From positions 1,741,165 through 1,805,164 of the forward strand of contig NZ_JEMG01000001.1 of NCBI RefSeq assembly GCF_000600295.1: DNA of 64,000 bases. The letters are read 5' to 3'. Both the position numbers and the translations under genes were made by a program. This stretch comes from Hylemonella gracilis str. Niagara R. Its GTDB lineage: Bacteria > Pseudomonadota > Gammaproteobacteria > Burkholderiales > Burkholderiaceae_C. A model generated the notes under the pieces. The model had not been told where the DNA came from. It did no database searches and was given only the letters and a program-made list of their open reading frames with translations. This document shows positions 1-8,380 of the stretch, one piece after another. How positions within the stretch are numbered: position 1 is the stretch's first letter; each line of letters starts with the position of its first letter.

Positions 1-2
1 TC

Positions 3-578
3 GCCAAGGCCCTGCGGGCCATCTTGCGCCAGGACCCCGACGTCATCATGATCGGCGAGATCCGCGACTTCGAGACCGCGCAGATCGCCATCCAGGCCTC
101 CTTGACCGGCCACCTGGTGCTGGCGACCCTGCACACCAATGATGCACCCAGCGCCGTGACGCGCCTGACCGACATGGGCGTGGAGCCCTTCCTGCTGTCG
201 AGTTCGCTGCTCGGGGTGCTGGCCCAGCGCCTGGTGCGCAAGGTGTGCGTGGAATGCCAAGGAACAGGATTGATCCCCGCGCTCGGTGCTGACGCGCACG
301 CGCAGCCCTCCGGGGGGACGCACCATGTCTTGGGCAGTGGCGACATGGTGGGCTGCCCGGCCTGTGCCCATAGCGGCTATGCGGGTCGCACCGGCATCTT
401 CGAATTGCTCACGGCCGACGACACGCTGCGCGCCTTGATCCACCGCCAGGCGGCCGAGGCCGAGCTGCGCGAACACGCTTTGCGCAACGGCATGACGCCC
501 ATGCGCGTAGATGGCCAGCGCTTGGTGGACAGGGGCGTGACCACGATGGAAGAATTGCTGCGCGTGACGCGGGATTGA
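3..578 (+). CDS. gspE: Type II secretion ATPase GspE, C-terminal part (5' end outside window)
   Basis: Cytoplasmic hexameric ATPase that powers pseudopilus assembly in the type II secretion system. Only the last 191 codons are present; the frame is open to the left edge. Visible are the end of the Asp box ([11 protein letters not shown]), the His box ([15 protein letters not shown]) and a CxxC...CxxC zinc pair (CVEC and CPAC) of the C-terminal domain, separated by a rather long Gly/His-rich insertion. The gene ends 48 bases before gspF on the same strand, the usual gspE-gspF order; gspD is not in the window and could lie upstream. GspE is favoured over PilB or a general T4P ATPase because the rest of the gsp set follows. 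Confidence 0.95.
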   Translation, partial: AKALRAILRQDPDVIMIGEIRDFETAQIAIQASLTGHLVLATLHTNDAPSAVTRLTDMGVEPFLLSSSLLGVLAQRLVRKVCVECQGTGLIPALGADAHAQPSGGTHHVLGSGDMVGCPACAHSGYAGRTGIFELLTADDTLRALIHRQAAEAELREHALRNGMTPMRVDGQRLVDRGVTTMEELLRVTRD

Positions 579-626
579 CCACGGGTGCACGCCCTTCCAG
601 TCCTCCTGCCCCTGCGCCAATGAACC

Positions 627-1865
627 ATGCCCGCCTATTCCTACGAAGCCGTTGATGCCCAGGGACGCAGCCAACGCGGCGTGCTGCAGGCCGATGCCGC
701 GCGCGCGGTGCGCGCGCAATTGCGCGCGCTCGGGCTGACACCCCTGCGGGTGGACTTGGTGGGTGGCGGTGCCGCCGCATCCGGTGGCGCAACCTCTCGC
801 TTCGACTGGCGGCGCAAGACCTTCAATGCCAGTGAACTGGCCGTCTGGACGCGGCAGTTGGCTGGCCTGGTCGACGCGGGCTTGCCGCTGGAGCGGGCTT
901 TGGCTTCGCTGGCGCAGGACCTCACACAAGATTCCGGCAGGCCCGAGCAGCAACGCCTGATCGCCCAGCTGCGCGATGAGGTCAATGGCGGTTCTACCTT
1001 CGCTCGGGCTTTGGGCCAGCATCCGAGGACCTTCGACGAAAGTTATGTGGCAGTGATCTCGGCGGGCGAACAGGGCGGGCAGCTGGGCGCGGTGCTGGAG
1101 CGCCTGGCCGATGAGCTCGACGGGCAGGAAGCCTTGCGCGGCAAGCTCATCGGCGCCGCGCTTTACCCGCTGATCGTCAGCGGTTTCTCCTGCCTGATCG
1201 TGGCTTTCCTGCTGACTTATGTGGTGCCGCAAGTGGCCAACGCGTTCAGCAGCGGCAACCGGGCCTTGCCCGCGCTCACCGTGTTCATGCTGGCCCTGAG
1301 TGCTTTCTTGCGTGCTTGGGGCTGGGCCTTGCTCTTGTTGATGGCCGCTGCGGCCGCGACGGTGTACGCCCTGCGCCAGCAGGAAGGGCCACGCCGCCGG
1401 ATGGACGCGTTGTGGCTGCGCCTGCCCGTGCTGGGGCGCCTGGCCGTGGGCTACAACGCCGCGCGTTTCGCGGCCACGCTGGCCTTGCTGGCCAACGCGG
1501 GCGTCCCCATCCTGCGCGCGCTGCAGACGGCCGCAGACACCTTGCACAACCGGGCCTTGCGAGCGGATGCACAGACTGCCTTGCACCTGGTGCGTGAAGG
1601 CGCGCCGCTGGCGGCGGCCTTGGCGGCGCAACAGCGGTTCCCCGGGCTGTTGACCGTGTTTGCGCGCCTGGGTGAGCAGACCGGTCAGTTGCCCGCCATG
1701 CTGCAGCGCGCGGCGGGGCAGTTGGGCGCCGACGTGCAGCGACGGGCATTGCGCCTGGCCACGCTGCTGGAGCCCTTGCTCATCGTGGGCATGGGCCTGA
1801 TCGTCATGCTGATCGTGTTGGCGGTGATGATGCCGATCGTGGAGCTGAATCAGCTGGTGAGATGA
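627..1865 (+). CDS. gspF: Type II secretion inner-membrane platform protein GspF
   Basis: Polytopic inner-membrane protein that couples the GspE ATPase to the pseudopilus. The 412 residues hold two tandem T2SF domains (about 70-195 and 273-397), each with the DAGLPLERAL-type motif or its degenerate second copy, and three hydrophobic segments (about 171-193, 213-240, 377-402). The N-terminus MPAYSYEAVDAQGR is typical for GspF, so the ATG at 627 is a good start. Its stop is 19 bases from the stop of the convergent gspM, leaving no room for gspN. Confidence 0.95.
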   Translation: MPAYSYEAVDAQGRSQRGVLQADAARAVRAQLRALGLTPLRVDLVGGGAAASGGATSRFDWRRKTFNASELAVWTRQLAGLVDAGLPLERALASLAQDLTQDSGRPEQQRLIAQLRDEVNGGSTFARALGQHPRTFDESYVAVISAGEQGGQLGAVLERLADELDGQEALRGKLIGAALYPLIVSGFSCLIVAFLLTYVVPQVANAFSSGNRALPALTVFMLALSAFLRAWGWALLLLMAAAAATVYALRQQEGPRRRMDALWLRLPVLGRLAVGYNAARFAATLALLANAGVPILRALQTAADTLHNRALRADAQTALHLVREGAPLAAALAAQQRFPGLLTVFARLGEQTGQLPAMLQRAAGQLGADVQRRALRLATLLEPLLIVGMGLIVMLIVLAVMMPIVELNQLVR

Positions 1866-1884
1866 CGCGCTGGCGCGCGCAGTC

Positions 1885-2385
1885 TCAGCGGGCGCCCAGC
1901 ATGATGCGACCCCGCCATGCGCCCGGCGCGCCGTCCACGCGCTGCAGATCTGCGTCATGCGGCAACAGACGTGCTTGCTGCCGCACGGTTTGCAGCCAGG
2001 TGGCCAAGGCGCCGGGCGAAACCTGGTCAAAGCGCACGCTGTAACTGCCGGGGCTGACTTCTTGGACCTGGGCTCGCGCGTCACCTGCGGCGGCGGTGAC
2101 GGCCAGCAAGGTCTGCAGGACGGCTGCGTTGTCCATGGCGCTGGCGGCACCGCCCGCTGCGTCAAGCGCGCGCAGGGCAAGCGCCTGGGCGCGCAAGATC
2201 CGCACCTGGTCCCAGTCGGCCTGCGCCTGCTGCCCTTGCTGGGCGGTTTCGCGCAGGCTGTTCAGAGGCATGGCGATGCCCAGCTGCCACACCAGGGCCA
2301 GCGTTACCACGATGCCCATCCCGGCCATGGCGCGCCGTTCGCGTTGAGACAGTCCCCTCCACCAAGTTTGCAGTTTCTGTTTCAT
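1885..2385 (-). CDS. gspM: Type II secretion protein GspM
   Basis: Small bitopic inner-membrane protein that pairs with GspL in the assembly platform. The 166-residue form beginning MKQKLQTWWRGLSQRERR has the standard GspM layout: short basic cytoplasmic tail, one membrane helix (about 19-38) and a periplasmic ferredoxin-like domain. A longer open frame exists upstream but lies inside gspL and lacks GspM features, so the ATG at 2385 is chosen. It is the last gene of the gspGHIJKLM run; no gspN follows. Confidence 0.88.
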   Translation of the reverse strand: MKQKLQTWWRGLSQRERRAMAGMGIVVTLALVWQLGIAMPLNSLRETAQQGQQAQADWDQVRILRAQALALRALDAAGGAASAMDNAAVLQTLLAVTAAAGDARAQVQEVSPGSYSVRFDQVSPGALATWLQTVRQQARLLPHDADLQRVDGAPGAWRGRIMLGAR

Positions 2386-2431
2386 GGCGATGGTTTTCCT
2401 TCGCTTGCGGTTTCGATCGTGACTGCCCGAA

Positions 2432-3733
2432 TCAATCGCGCTTGAGCACGCTTTCGACCGTGCCGGCCGATCCTGGCGTGCCACCGGAGCCCGCCTGCAA
2501 GGTCCAGCCTTGCCGCGCGGCGGCCAGAGCCAGCGCCGCACGGACCGGTTCGCCTGGCGCATGCCGCAGTCGAACTTCGCGCGCGCTGTAGCGCAGGCTT
2601 TCCAGCTGCAGCCCGGCCAGCGCGGGGGTGGCGCCCATGGCCTGGAGCAGGCTTTCCAGATCGGCAGGGCCCAATTGACCCGCGCCGTGGCGCATGGCGT
2701 CCAGCTCACGTTGCATCTGCCGGGGCGCATCGAGCACGACCGTCAGCTTGGGAAACGTCTGAGTGGCGGTGCGCTGGGTTTCGAGGCGCAATGCGCGCAG
2801 AGCGGCGCGATCCCGCCAGGCCCATGTGTGCAGGCCGATGATTTGCACCATCACCAGGGCAGCCGCGCCCCAGCGCAAGGGCCGCCAGCGCGGGGCTTGC
2901 CAAAATGGTTTCAGCCGCTCCAGCAGGGCTTGACCGCGGCGCGCGCCCAGGGCGTCGCGCAGCTCAAACTGGGCCAGGTTCCAGCCGCTGTTCACGCCAC
3001 GCAGCCATTGCTGCGCCTGGGGTTCGGTTTTCCAGGGCAGGGCGGGCAGGGCCGCCTGAGCCTCGGCCATGGCATCGGGCGTGGCGGTGCACACGGGCGG
3101 GACCGAGGCGCTGGTCTTGCCCTGGGCGGCGCTCAGAAGCGTGGCGCATGCGGAAGCGTCCTGCGCCACGAAGGCGGCCAGGGGCAGGCTGATCAGACCT
3201 GCGGGGCCCCCGATGTGCAGCCAGGCGGTGCCGGTCTCGGCACTGATCCACAATTGGGTGGTGGCATCGGCTGGCGGGGGAAAGGCCGGAGCGATGCGCA
3301 GGGCGGGGCGGCCCGCAGCGCGCAGGCTGGCCAGGCAGGCGTCCAGCCAGGCGCGGTCGCAGGTGGCTACCCAGGTCAGGCCCTGCGCCGTGCCGGCAGC
3401 TGGGTGGCCAGGGGGCAAGGCGAATTGCAATTGCGCGGGGTCGTCCAGCAGCGCTTCTTCCAGCAGGCCGTGCAGCGCCGCCAGGCGCTTGCGCGCCGGT
3501 ACCTTGGGCAGGCGCACGAGATGCCATGACAGCCGTTGGGGTGGTACGACGAGGACCACGCTGGCATCCTGCGGCCAGGCCGCGCTCGGGCCGCTGCCGT
3601 GGGCCGCGATGGCGAAACCAGGGCCCGACAGATAGGGGTTGACCTGGGCCCAGTGCCAGTCTTCGTCCGGCAGGCGTGTGGCTGTGGCGGGCGGGAGCGC
3701 GGTGTTCGACAGGCTAGGGGTGAGCAGCAGCAC
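2432..3733 (-). CDS. gspL: Type II secretion protein GspL
   Basis: Bitopic inner-membrane protein that recruits GspE and binds GspM. The 433 residues show a long actin-like cytoplasmic part (1 to about 280), a hydrophobic helix around 287-306 (LRWGAAALVMVQIIGLHTWAW) and a periplasmic domain. The start is a GTG at 3733, 59 bases after the gspK stop; a CTG at 3748 is possible but less likely. Sequence conservation in this family is low, so the call rests on length, topology and position between gspK and gspM. Confidence 0.88.
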   Translation of the reverse strand: MLLLTPSLSNTALPPATATRLPDEDWHWAQVNPYLSGPGFAIAAHGSGPSAAWPQDASVVLVVPPQRLSWHLVRLPKVPARKRLAALHGLLEEALLDDPAQLQFALPPGHPAAGTAQGLTWVATCDRAWLDACLASLRAAGRPALRIAPAFPPPADATTQLWISAETGTAWLHIGGPAGLISLPLAAFVAQDASACATLLSAAQGKTSASVPPVCTATPDAMAEAQAALPALPWKTEPQAQQWLRGVNSGWNLAQFELRDALGARRGQALLERLKPFWQAPRWRPLRWGAAALVMVQIIGLHTWAWRDRAALRALRLETQRTATQTFPKLTVVLDAPRQMQRELDAMRHGAGQLGPADLESLLQAMGATPALAGLQLESLRYSAREVRLRHAPGEPVRAALALAAARQGWTLQAGSGGTPGSAGTVESVLKRD

Positions 3734-3792
3734 GACGGGGTAAGGCAGATGTAAGCGGAAGCACTGGCCAGCATATCACTCGAGCGCATGGT

Positions 3793-4911
3793 TCATTCCA
3801 CCGTCGGCACGCGTGCATGACCGCGACCACTGACACGCCACACGGTGCTGACCGTGATGCCGTTGCGCACGACCAGGGTACGTTCCTCGAACACCTGCTC
3901 GTCCAGGCGCAACTGCCCCGCTACCGCGAAGTAACGGCTGCTGACTACATGGCTCTGGGCCGTGGCCAGCAGGTCGGGCGCGCCGGCTGCTTGCAGTGCG
4001 GCGCGCAGTTCGGCCAGGCTCGTGTAGGGACGTTGCTGACGCAGGGCGATGAGGCGTTGGGCTTGCGGGCTTTCCAGCCTCGGCATGCTGGCTTGGAGGG
4101 CAATTAGGCTGGCGGTGTTGACGTTGAGCGCGGTGCGCTCGGGCAGCCAGGTGGCGTGCGGCGCCAGTGCTTCCAGGGTGGCGCTCGACAGGCCCAGCAC
4201 GCCCAGCTGCTCGAAGCGTTGAGGCAGCAAAGGGGCCAGGGGGTTCACGGCGCCCAGGGTCGTGTTGCCCGTGCCGCTCCCTGCGTCCCTGCCGCCGCTG
4301 TCAGAGGCCGCGCGGCTGGTCGAGGCCTGCGCGGCCGCCCAGGCCATGGGCAATCGGTTCAGCAGCAGAGCCAGTTCCGCCTCGGGCAGGCGCAGAAGCT
4401 GAAATAGCCGTTGCGCGATCGCGACGTCCGCAGGGGAAAGGGTGACGTCCTGCGCCGCGCCATCGGCCTGACTGGCCAGCAGGTTGCGCAGGTTCACGCG
4501 GCCTTGCAAGTCGGTCACGGTGCCAGAGAGAAAGGCGATCCGCAGGGGGTCTTCGCCGGATGGCAAGCCGGTTCCCTGGCCGCCGGTATTTCCCCCGCCA
4601 CGCCGATCGAGGGTCAGGAAATCCGACAGACGTGCCTCCTGCAGCGGCACGCTCCAGGGCTCGCCCAGGTGATCAATCTGGCTGGCTCGGGCATCTTCGC
4701 GCAGGATCAGGCGCGCCCAGTCCAGCGCACCCACCAACACCCAGCGGGCTTCATCTCGCTGGCGTTCAGCGCGTTCGGCCGCCCATGCCTGCCATTGACG
4801 CCAGTAGCCGCTGGCGGCCAGCGTGGACACCAGCGCCACGATGAGCATGGCCATCAGCAGGGCGCTGCCGCGTTCCCGCGTGGGACGTTGCGCGAGCGGT
4901 CTGCGTTTCAT
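3793..4911 (-). CDS. gspK: Type II secretion minor pseudopilin GspK
   Basis: Large minor pseudopilin thought to cap the tip complex with GspI and GspJ. The 372-residue product starts MKRRPLAQRPTRERGSALL; a basic leader and cleavage after Gly precede a hydrophobic segment that lacks Glu at +5, as is normal for GspK. The second half contains the helical SAM-like region (LNVNTASLIALQASMP). The ATG at 4911 overlaps the gspJ stop by four bases, which fixes the start against a longer open frame inside gspJ. Confidence 0.92.
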   Translation of the reverse strand: MKRRPLAQRPTRERGSALLMAMLIVALVSTLAASGYWRQWQAWAAERAERQRDEARWVLVGALDWARLILREDARASQIDHLGEPWSVPLQEARLSDFLTLDRRGGGNTGGQGTGLPSGEDPLRIAFLSGTVTDLQGRVNLRNLLASQADGAAQDVTLSPADVAIAQRLFQLLRLPEAELALLLNRLPMAWAAAQASTSRAASDSGGRDAGSGTGNTTLGAVNPLAPLLPQRFEQLGVLGLSSATLEALAPHATWLPERTALNVNTASLIALQASMPRLESPQAQRLIALRQQRPYTSLAELRAALQAAGAPDLLATAQSHVVSSRYFAVAGQLRLDEQVFEERTLVVRNGITVSTVWRVSGRGHARVPTVE

Positions 4912-5594
4912 GGCGTGCCGGTGTCGGTGCGGGGGCGATTGAAACTGGGGTGCACCCAATCCATCAGCAGTTGCCGTGTCTCGGGCGCGCCTTCGCCGGG
5001 CAAGGTCAACAGCAGGCGGATGCCGCTGGGCGCGGTGGTCTCCGTCTCGGTGCCGCCGCCGCTGCTGGATTGCGGATTGCTCCAGGCGCCGCCCCGGTAG
5101 TAGAGCAGCTGCCATTCCTGCACGGCGGGCAGCAGGGTCTGCTGGGCGCGCAGCGCATCGCTAGGGTTGCGCGCCCACAGGCGCGCGGCTTGCCAGGCCT
5201 GCAGCAGGGCCTGGCGTTCCCGCAACACGGGCGAGGCCCAGCGCGCCAGGTGCGGCGCGCCTTGCGCGTCGGGTTGCAGCCCCCAGGCCACGACCTGCCA
5301 GCCCGGCGTGTCATCCTCGGGCAAAGGCGCGGCGCGGCGTACCCATTGAATGACCAGACCGTCAAAAACAGGCGCCGGCTCGGGGGCCAGGTCTTCGAGT
5401 GCGTCCAGGTCGGCCTGCCACTGGGCCAGCGCGATGCGCCAGCCTTGCCAGTGCTGTGTGCGCTCCTGCGTCCAGGTCTCGGACTTGCTCAAGGTGTCCA
5501 GCGTGCGCCAGGCCAGCAACGTGAGCACCGAAAGGATGCTGATGGCCAACAGCAGTTCCAGCAGAGTGAAGCCTAGTTGCCTGCGCATGGACAT
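4908..5594 (-). CDS. gspJ: Type II secretion minor pseudopilin GspJ
   Basis: Minor pseudopilin of the tip complex. The prepilin signature QLGFTLLELLLAISIL (cleavage after Gly, Glu at +5) lies a few residues behind the ATG at 5594; ATGs at 5588 or 5657 are alternatives, and none has a strong ribosome-binding site. With the 5594 start the protein is 228 residues, close to the family norm. It follows gspI after about 95 bases and overlaps gspK by four. Confidence 0.9.
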   Translation of the reverse strand: MSMRRQLGFTLLELLLAISILSVLTLLAWRTLDTLSKSETWTQERTQHWQGWRIALAQWQADLDALEDLAPEPAPVFDGLVIQWVRRAAPLPEDDTPGWQVVAWGLQPDAQGAPHLARWASPVLRERQALLQAWQAARLWARNPSDALRAQQTLLPAVQEWQLLYYRGGAWSNPQSSSGGGTETETTAPSGIRLLLTLPGEGAPETRQLLMDWVHPSFNRPRTDTGTP

Positions 5595-5689
5595 GCTCTC
5601 GGTCAGCACCGCTCGGCCGTCCGCAGGCACGTAAGCGGGCTTTCGGGGAGTAGCCATTCGCGTGCCGACGCGCACGGGAGCTGTCCTAT

Positions 5690-6139
5690 TCAATATCGCC
5701 CCACCAAGGTGGACAGCTGCAATAGCGAGGTGCGTTCGCCTTGCGAGCCACCCTCGGCCGCTTGCGGTTTGAAGACCCGAACCTGCACCGCGCGGAACGA
5801 AGGGTTGGGGGTGGGGCTGATGGTCAGATGCATGGTGTAAGTTTGACCCAATTGCTGACACCCGCTGTCATGTTCGCCCGTGGGCGGATACAGCGCGTGC
5901 AGGCGCAGGCTGGTCAGTGCGTTGCGCGCGCACAGCTGCGCCAGCCATTGTTCGGTCTGACGTTCGGCCAGCCGTTCCAGTGCCCGCGCGCCTTGCAGGC
6001 CGGCCAGCAGCGCCGTACCGGTGATGCTCAACGCCACCAGGACTTCAATCAGCGTGAAGCCGCCTTGCACGCGACAGCCTGGCTGGCGCGCGGCACGGCA
6101 ATGCGACATGGCGAAAGGGCGTGGCACCTGGCGCGTCAT
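5690..6139 (-). CDS. gspI: Type II secretion minor pseudopilin GspI
   Basis: Minor pseudopilin (149 residues) that nucleates the GspI-J-K tip. The prepilin peptidase motif GGFTLIEVLVALSI sits after a rather long leader of about 27 residues. Its ATG at 6139 overlaps the gspH stop by four bases. A start at an internal Met (MSHCRAARQ) would give a shorter leader and cannot be excluded. Confidence 0.92.
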   Translation of the reverse strand: MTRQVPRPFAMSHCRAARQPGCRVQGGFTLIEVLVALSITGTALLAGLQGARALERLAERQTEQWLAQLCARNALTSLRLHALYPPTGEHDSGCQQLGQTYTMHLTISPTPNPSFRAVQVRVFKPQAAEGGSQGERTSLLQLSTLVGRY

Positions 6140-6654
6140 GGGCGCACTGGCGTAGAGGAGGTCGAACGGTCATCGGTGGGCAGTAGGGCAAACGCCTGTG
6201 CGCCATCTGTGCCGACATCGACCGCCTGTCCGTTGACCTGCAGGCGCAGGCGTTGGGGGGGCAGCAGGGGCTCGGGGCCGAGCAGCAAGGTGGTGCCTGG
6301 TGGCTGCAGCACGATGGCCGAGACTTCTTCATGCTGCCAGCGGTGCTGGCGTGTCTTGATCTCGCCCGTCGGCGTGGGCTCCGTCAGTCCGAGGAACTCA
6401 AAACCACCCGGCACGGCCCGCCATTGCACGGGTTGACCCGTGCCATGAGACTGGGCGCGAGCTTCCTCCAGCAGGGCAACCAGGCGCTGGGCCTCGCGCA
6501 CCGGGGCGTGCTGGCCGTGCTGGCTGATGGACCAGGCCAAGCCACCGCCAAGGAGTGCGACGATGAACAGCACCACCAGCAGTTCCAGCAAGGTGAAACC
6601 GCCTTGGCGCTTCTTGGTGCCAGGCTGTTTATTGCCAACTGCCGACATCGGCAT
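6136..6654 (-). CDS. gspH: Type II secretion minor pseudopilin GspH
   Basis: Minor pseudopilin below the tip of the pseudopilus. Prepilin motif GGFTLLELLVVLFIV with Glu at +5. The chosen ATG (6654) and an ATG six bases later (6648) both lie just behind GGAGG and AAGGAG ribosome-binding-site-like sequence; AAGGAG is about 3 bases before the first and 9 before the second, so 6648 may be the real start. The gene begins inside the last codons of gspG, suggesting translational coupling. Confidence 0.9.
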   Translation of the reverse strand: MPMSAVGNKQPGTKKRQGGFTLLELLVVLFIVALLGGGLAWSISQHGQHAPVREAQRLVALLEEARAQSHGTGQPVQWRAVPGGFEFLGLTEPTPTGEIKTRQHRWQHEEVSAIVLQPPGTTLLLGPEPLLPPQRLRLQVNGQAVDVGTDGAQAFALLPTDDRSTSSTPVRP

Positions 6655-7105
6655 TGGCTCCTTCGCCTCCGGGTTCACCGTCCGCGCCCAGGGACAATAC
6701 GTCCACGTCGTCATGCACGCCCGGATTGAGGTATTGGTAAGGGCGGCCCCACGGGTCGGGCGGGAGCTTGTCCAGGTAGCGCCGCCAGTTCAGGGGTGCG
6801 GGGCCAGTTTCGGGGCGTGTGACCAGCGCAGCCAAGCCCTGTTCGGCGCTGGGGTAGCGTTGGTTGTCCAGGCGGTAGAGTTTCAGAGCCTGTTTGATGT
6901 TGTTCACGTCGGTGCGGGCGGCGGTGACGCGGGCATCATCGGCGCGGTCGAGCACATTGGGCACGATCAGCGCGGCCAGCACCCCGATGATGACCAGCAC
7001 CACCATCAGCTCGATCAGCGTGAAACCGCGTTGACGCCTGAGCCCACCGGGGGGTTGGCGGTTGGAGCGGGCGGAAGCCAGAAGGCGCTGCATAAGCATG
7101 TCCAT
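6629..7105 (-). CDS. gspG: Type II secretion major pseudopilin GspG
   Basis: Main subunit of the T2SS pseudopilus. The signature RGFTLIELMVVLVIIGVLAA is followed by the GspG hallmarks PPDPWGRPYQY and the calcium-site region LGADGEPGGEG near the C-terminus. From the ATG at 7105 the protein has 158 residues including a leader of about 26. First gene of the gspGHIJKLM run; its start is only 26 bases from the start of the divergent gspC. No clear ribosome-binding site is visible. Confidence 0.95.
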   Translation of the reverse strand: MDMLMQRLLASARSNRQPPGGLRRQRGFTLIELMVVLVIIGVLAALIVPNVLDRADDARVTAARTDVNNIKQALKLYRLDNQRYPSAEQGLAALVTRPETGPAPLNWRRYLDKLPPDPWGRPYQYLNPGVHDDVDVLSLGADGEPGGEGANADVGSWQ

Positions 7106-7131
7106 GGATTCAGTGGAGGGGAATTGCAAGA
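7106..7131. promoter_or_regulatory. Very short divergent gap between gspG and gspC
   Basis: Only 26 bases separate the two divergent start codons, so promoter elements for each gene must lie inside the other gene's 5' coding end. The gap carries the GGAGGGG ribosome-binding site of gspC. No convincing -35/-10 pair can be placed. Confidence 0.4.
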
Positions 7132-7854
7132 GTGGATGGCGATAATGCAAGCATGCAAAGCTTGTCCGTCGTCAGCAAACGTAGGCTGTTCTCCGTTCGT
7201 CCTTCGCAAAGACTTGCAGGAGCCACGTGGAGTATAGGATGGGCGCGCCTGCTGACCCTCCTTGTCTGGGCTCTGGTGGGCTGGTCCGCCACTTACTGGT
7301 TCCTGGGTGCGAGTCAGGGCGGCGTTCGACCGATGTCTGGCGCAGAGATGGTGAGCACCGAAGCGCCCGCCAGCGATGCGCAGACCGTCGCGCGTGCCTT
7401 GGGCGCCGTGGCGCCGATGTCTTCCAATGCCGTCACCAGTGCTCGTTACAAGTTGCTGGGCGTGGCCGCCGGACCTGCAGGGGTGGCGCTCATAGCTGTG
7501 GACGACCAGCCCGGGCGGCCTTACCGTCTGCATGCCACCTTGCCCGATGACGCACAGCTCGTAGCCTTGGGGCGCGACACGGCCACTTTGCGCTTGAGTC
7601 AGGGGCAACTGCTGAATCTGAAGGTGCCTACACCTGGCTTCGAGAGCGTGCCCGTCACTGAGTCTCCCCCCATACTCCCCGCGCCAACCATGGCCATCGG
7701 CGACGCGCAGGCGCCGGGGCAAGTTCAGGCATCAACGGATGCCATGTTTGAAGCGCAATCCGTCAGTGGCCGAGCTGAACGAGGAGGGCGGATCGAGCGC
7801 AGCAAGGACACGCTGAGTACCGATACCGGGCTGACCCTGGAGCGCCAGGACTGA
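7132..7854 (+). CDS. gspC: Type II secretion protein GspC
   Basis: Inner-membrane clamp protein that contacts the GspD secretin. The 240 residues contain one membrane helix (about 38-58, LLTLLVWALVGWSATYWFL) and a homology region YKLLGVAAGPAGVALIAVDD, with a low-complexity C-terminus and no PDZ domain. The GTG at 7132 is preceded by GGAGGGG at a spacing of about 10; an ATG at 7153 is the alternative. It stands alone, divergent from gspG, rather than leading a gsp operon. Confidence 0.85.
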   Translation: MDGDNASMQSLSVVSKRRLFSVRPSQRLAGATWSIGWARLLTLLVWALVGWSATYWFLGASQGGVRPMSGAEMVSTEAPASDAQTVARALGAVAPMSSNAVTSARYKLLGVAAGPAGVALIAVDDQPGRPYRLHATLPDDAQLVALGRDTATLRLSQGQLLNLKVPTPGFESVPVTESPPILPAPTMAIGDAQAPGQVQASTDAMFEAQSVSGRAERGGRIERSKDTLSTDTGLTLERQD

Positions 7855-7877
7855 AGGCCCGGGGGCGGTTCAGGTCG

Positions 7878-8222
7878 TCAGAACGGAATCTTGCCCGTCC
7901 AGATGTCCTTGTACATGGCCCAGTCGCCCATGAAGCTGTAGAACGGGCGCTTGAAGCTGGCTGGTTTGTTCTTCTCGAACACGAAGTGGCCCAGCCAGGC
8001 GAAACCGTAACCGCAGACCAGGCCAGCAGGAAGCCAGAACCAGCCGCCCGTGGCCAGCAACAGGCCCAGACAGATCAGAGCCAGGCTGCTGCCGGCGAAA
8101 TGCAGGCGGCGACAGGTGCGGTCGCGGTGCTCGCCCAGGTAATAGGGGTAGAAGTCGGCGAATCGCGTGAAGTCGCGGGGGTCCATCGCCGTGCTGGCCT
8201 TGGGCTGGGTGGCTTGGTTCAT
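7878..8222 (-). CDS. DUF962 (Mpo1-like) membrane protein
   Basis: Small 114-residue protein of the DUF962/Mpo1-like family. It shows the conserved histidine-containing stretches YPYYLGEHRDRTCRRLHF and WLGHFVFEKNKPA around two hydrophobic segments (about 42-75). The yeast relative Mpo1 is an iron-dependent dioxygenase in fatty acid alpha-oxidation; whether that applies here is unknown. The ATG at 8222 has AAGGAGA seven bases upstream. It is divergent from the cyclase gene and convergent with gspC. Confidence 0.82.
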   Translation of the reverse strand: MNQATQPKASTAMDPRDFTRFADFYPYYLGEHRDRTCRRLHFAGSSLALICLGLLLATGGWFWLPAGLVCGYGFAWLGHFVFEKNKPASFKRPFYSFMGDWAMYKDIWTGKIPF

Positions 8223-8380
8223 GCTTGTCTCCTTGTTCGGGGCGGTCGGCCTTGTCTGGCCGCGCATCCCACGGATACGGGCGCAGCCTTTCCATGGCTT
8301 GGCCCTTGTTGCGTGGGGGCACGGTGCGGGCCGCAGGTATAGTGCGCCTCGCCCGAAGACAAGGCAAGAGAGGAAAACAC

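Noticed and set aside
2510-3529. Forward open frame opposite gspL
   Set aside because: Gly/Gln/Ala-rich shadow; gspL fits operon position and topology.
4849-4870. Missing Glu at +5 in GspK taken as damage
   Set aside because: GspK pseudopilins normally lack this residue.
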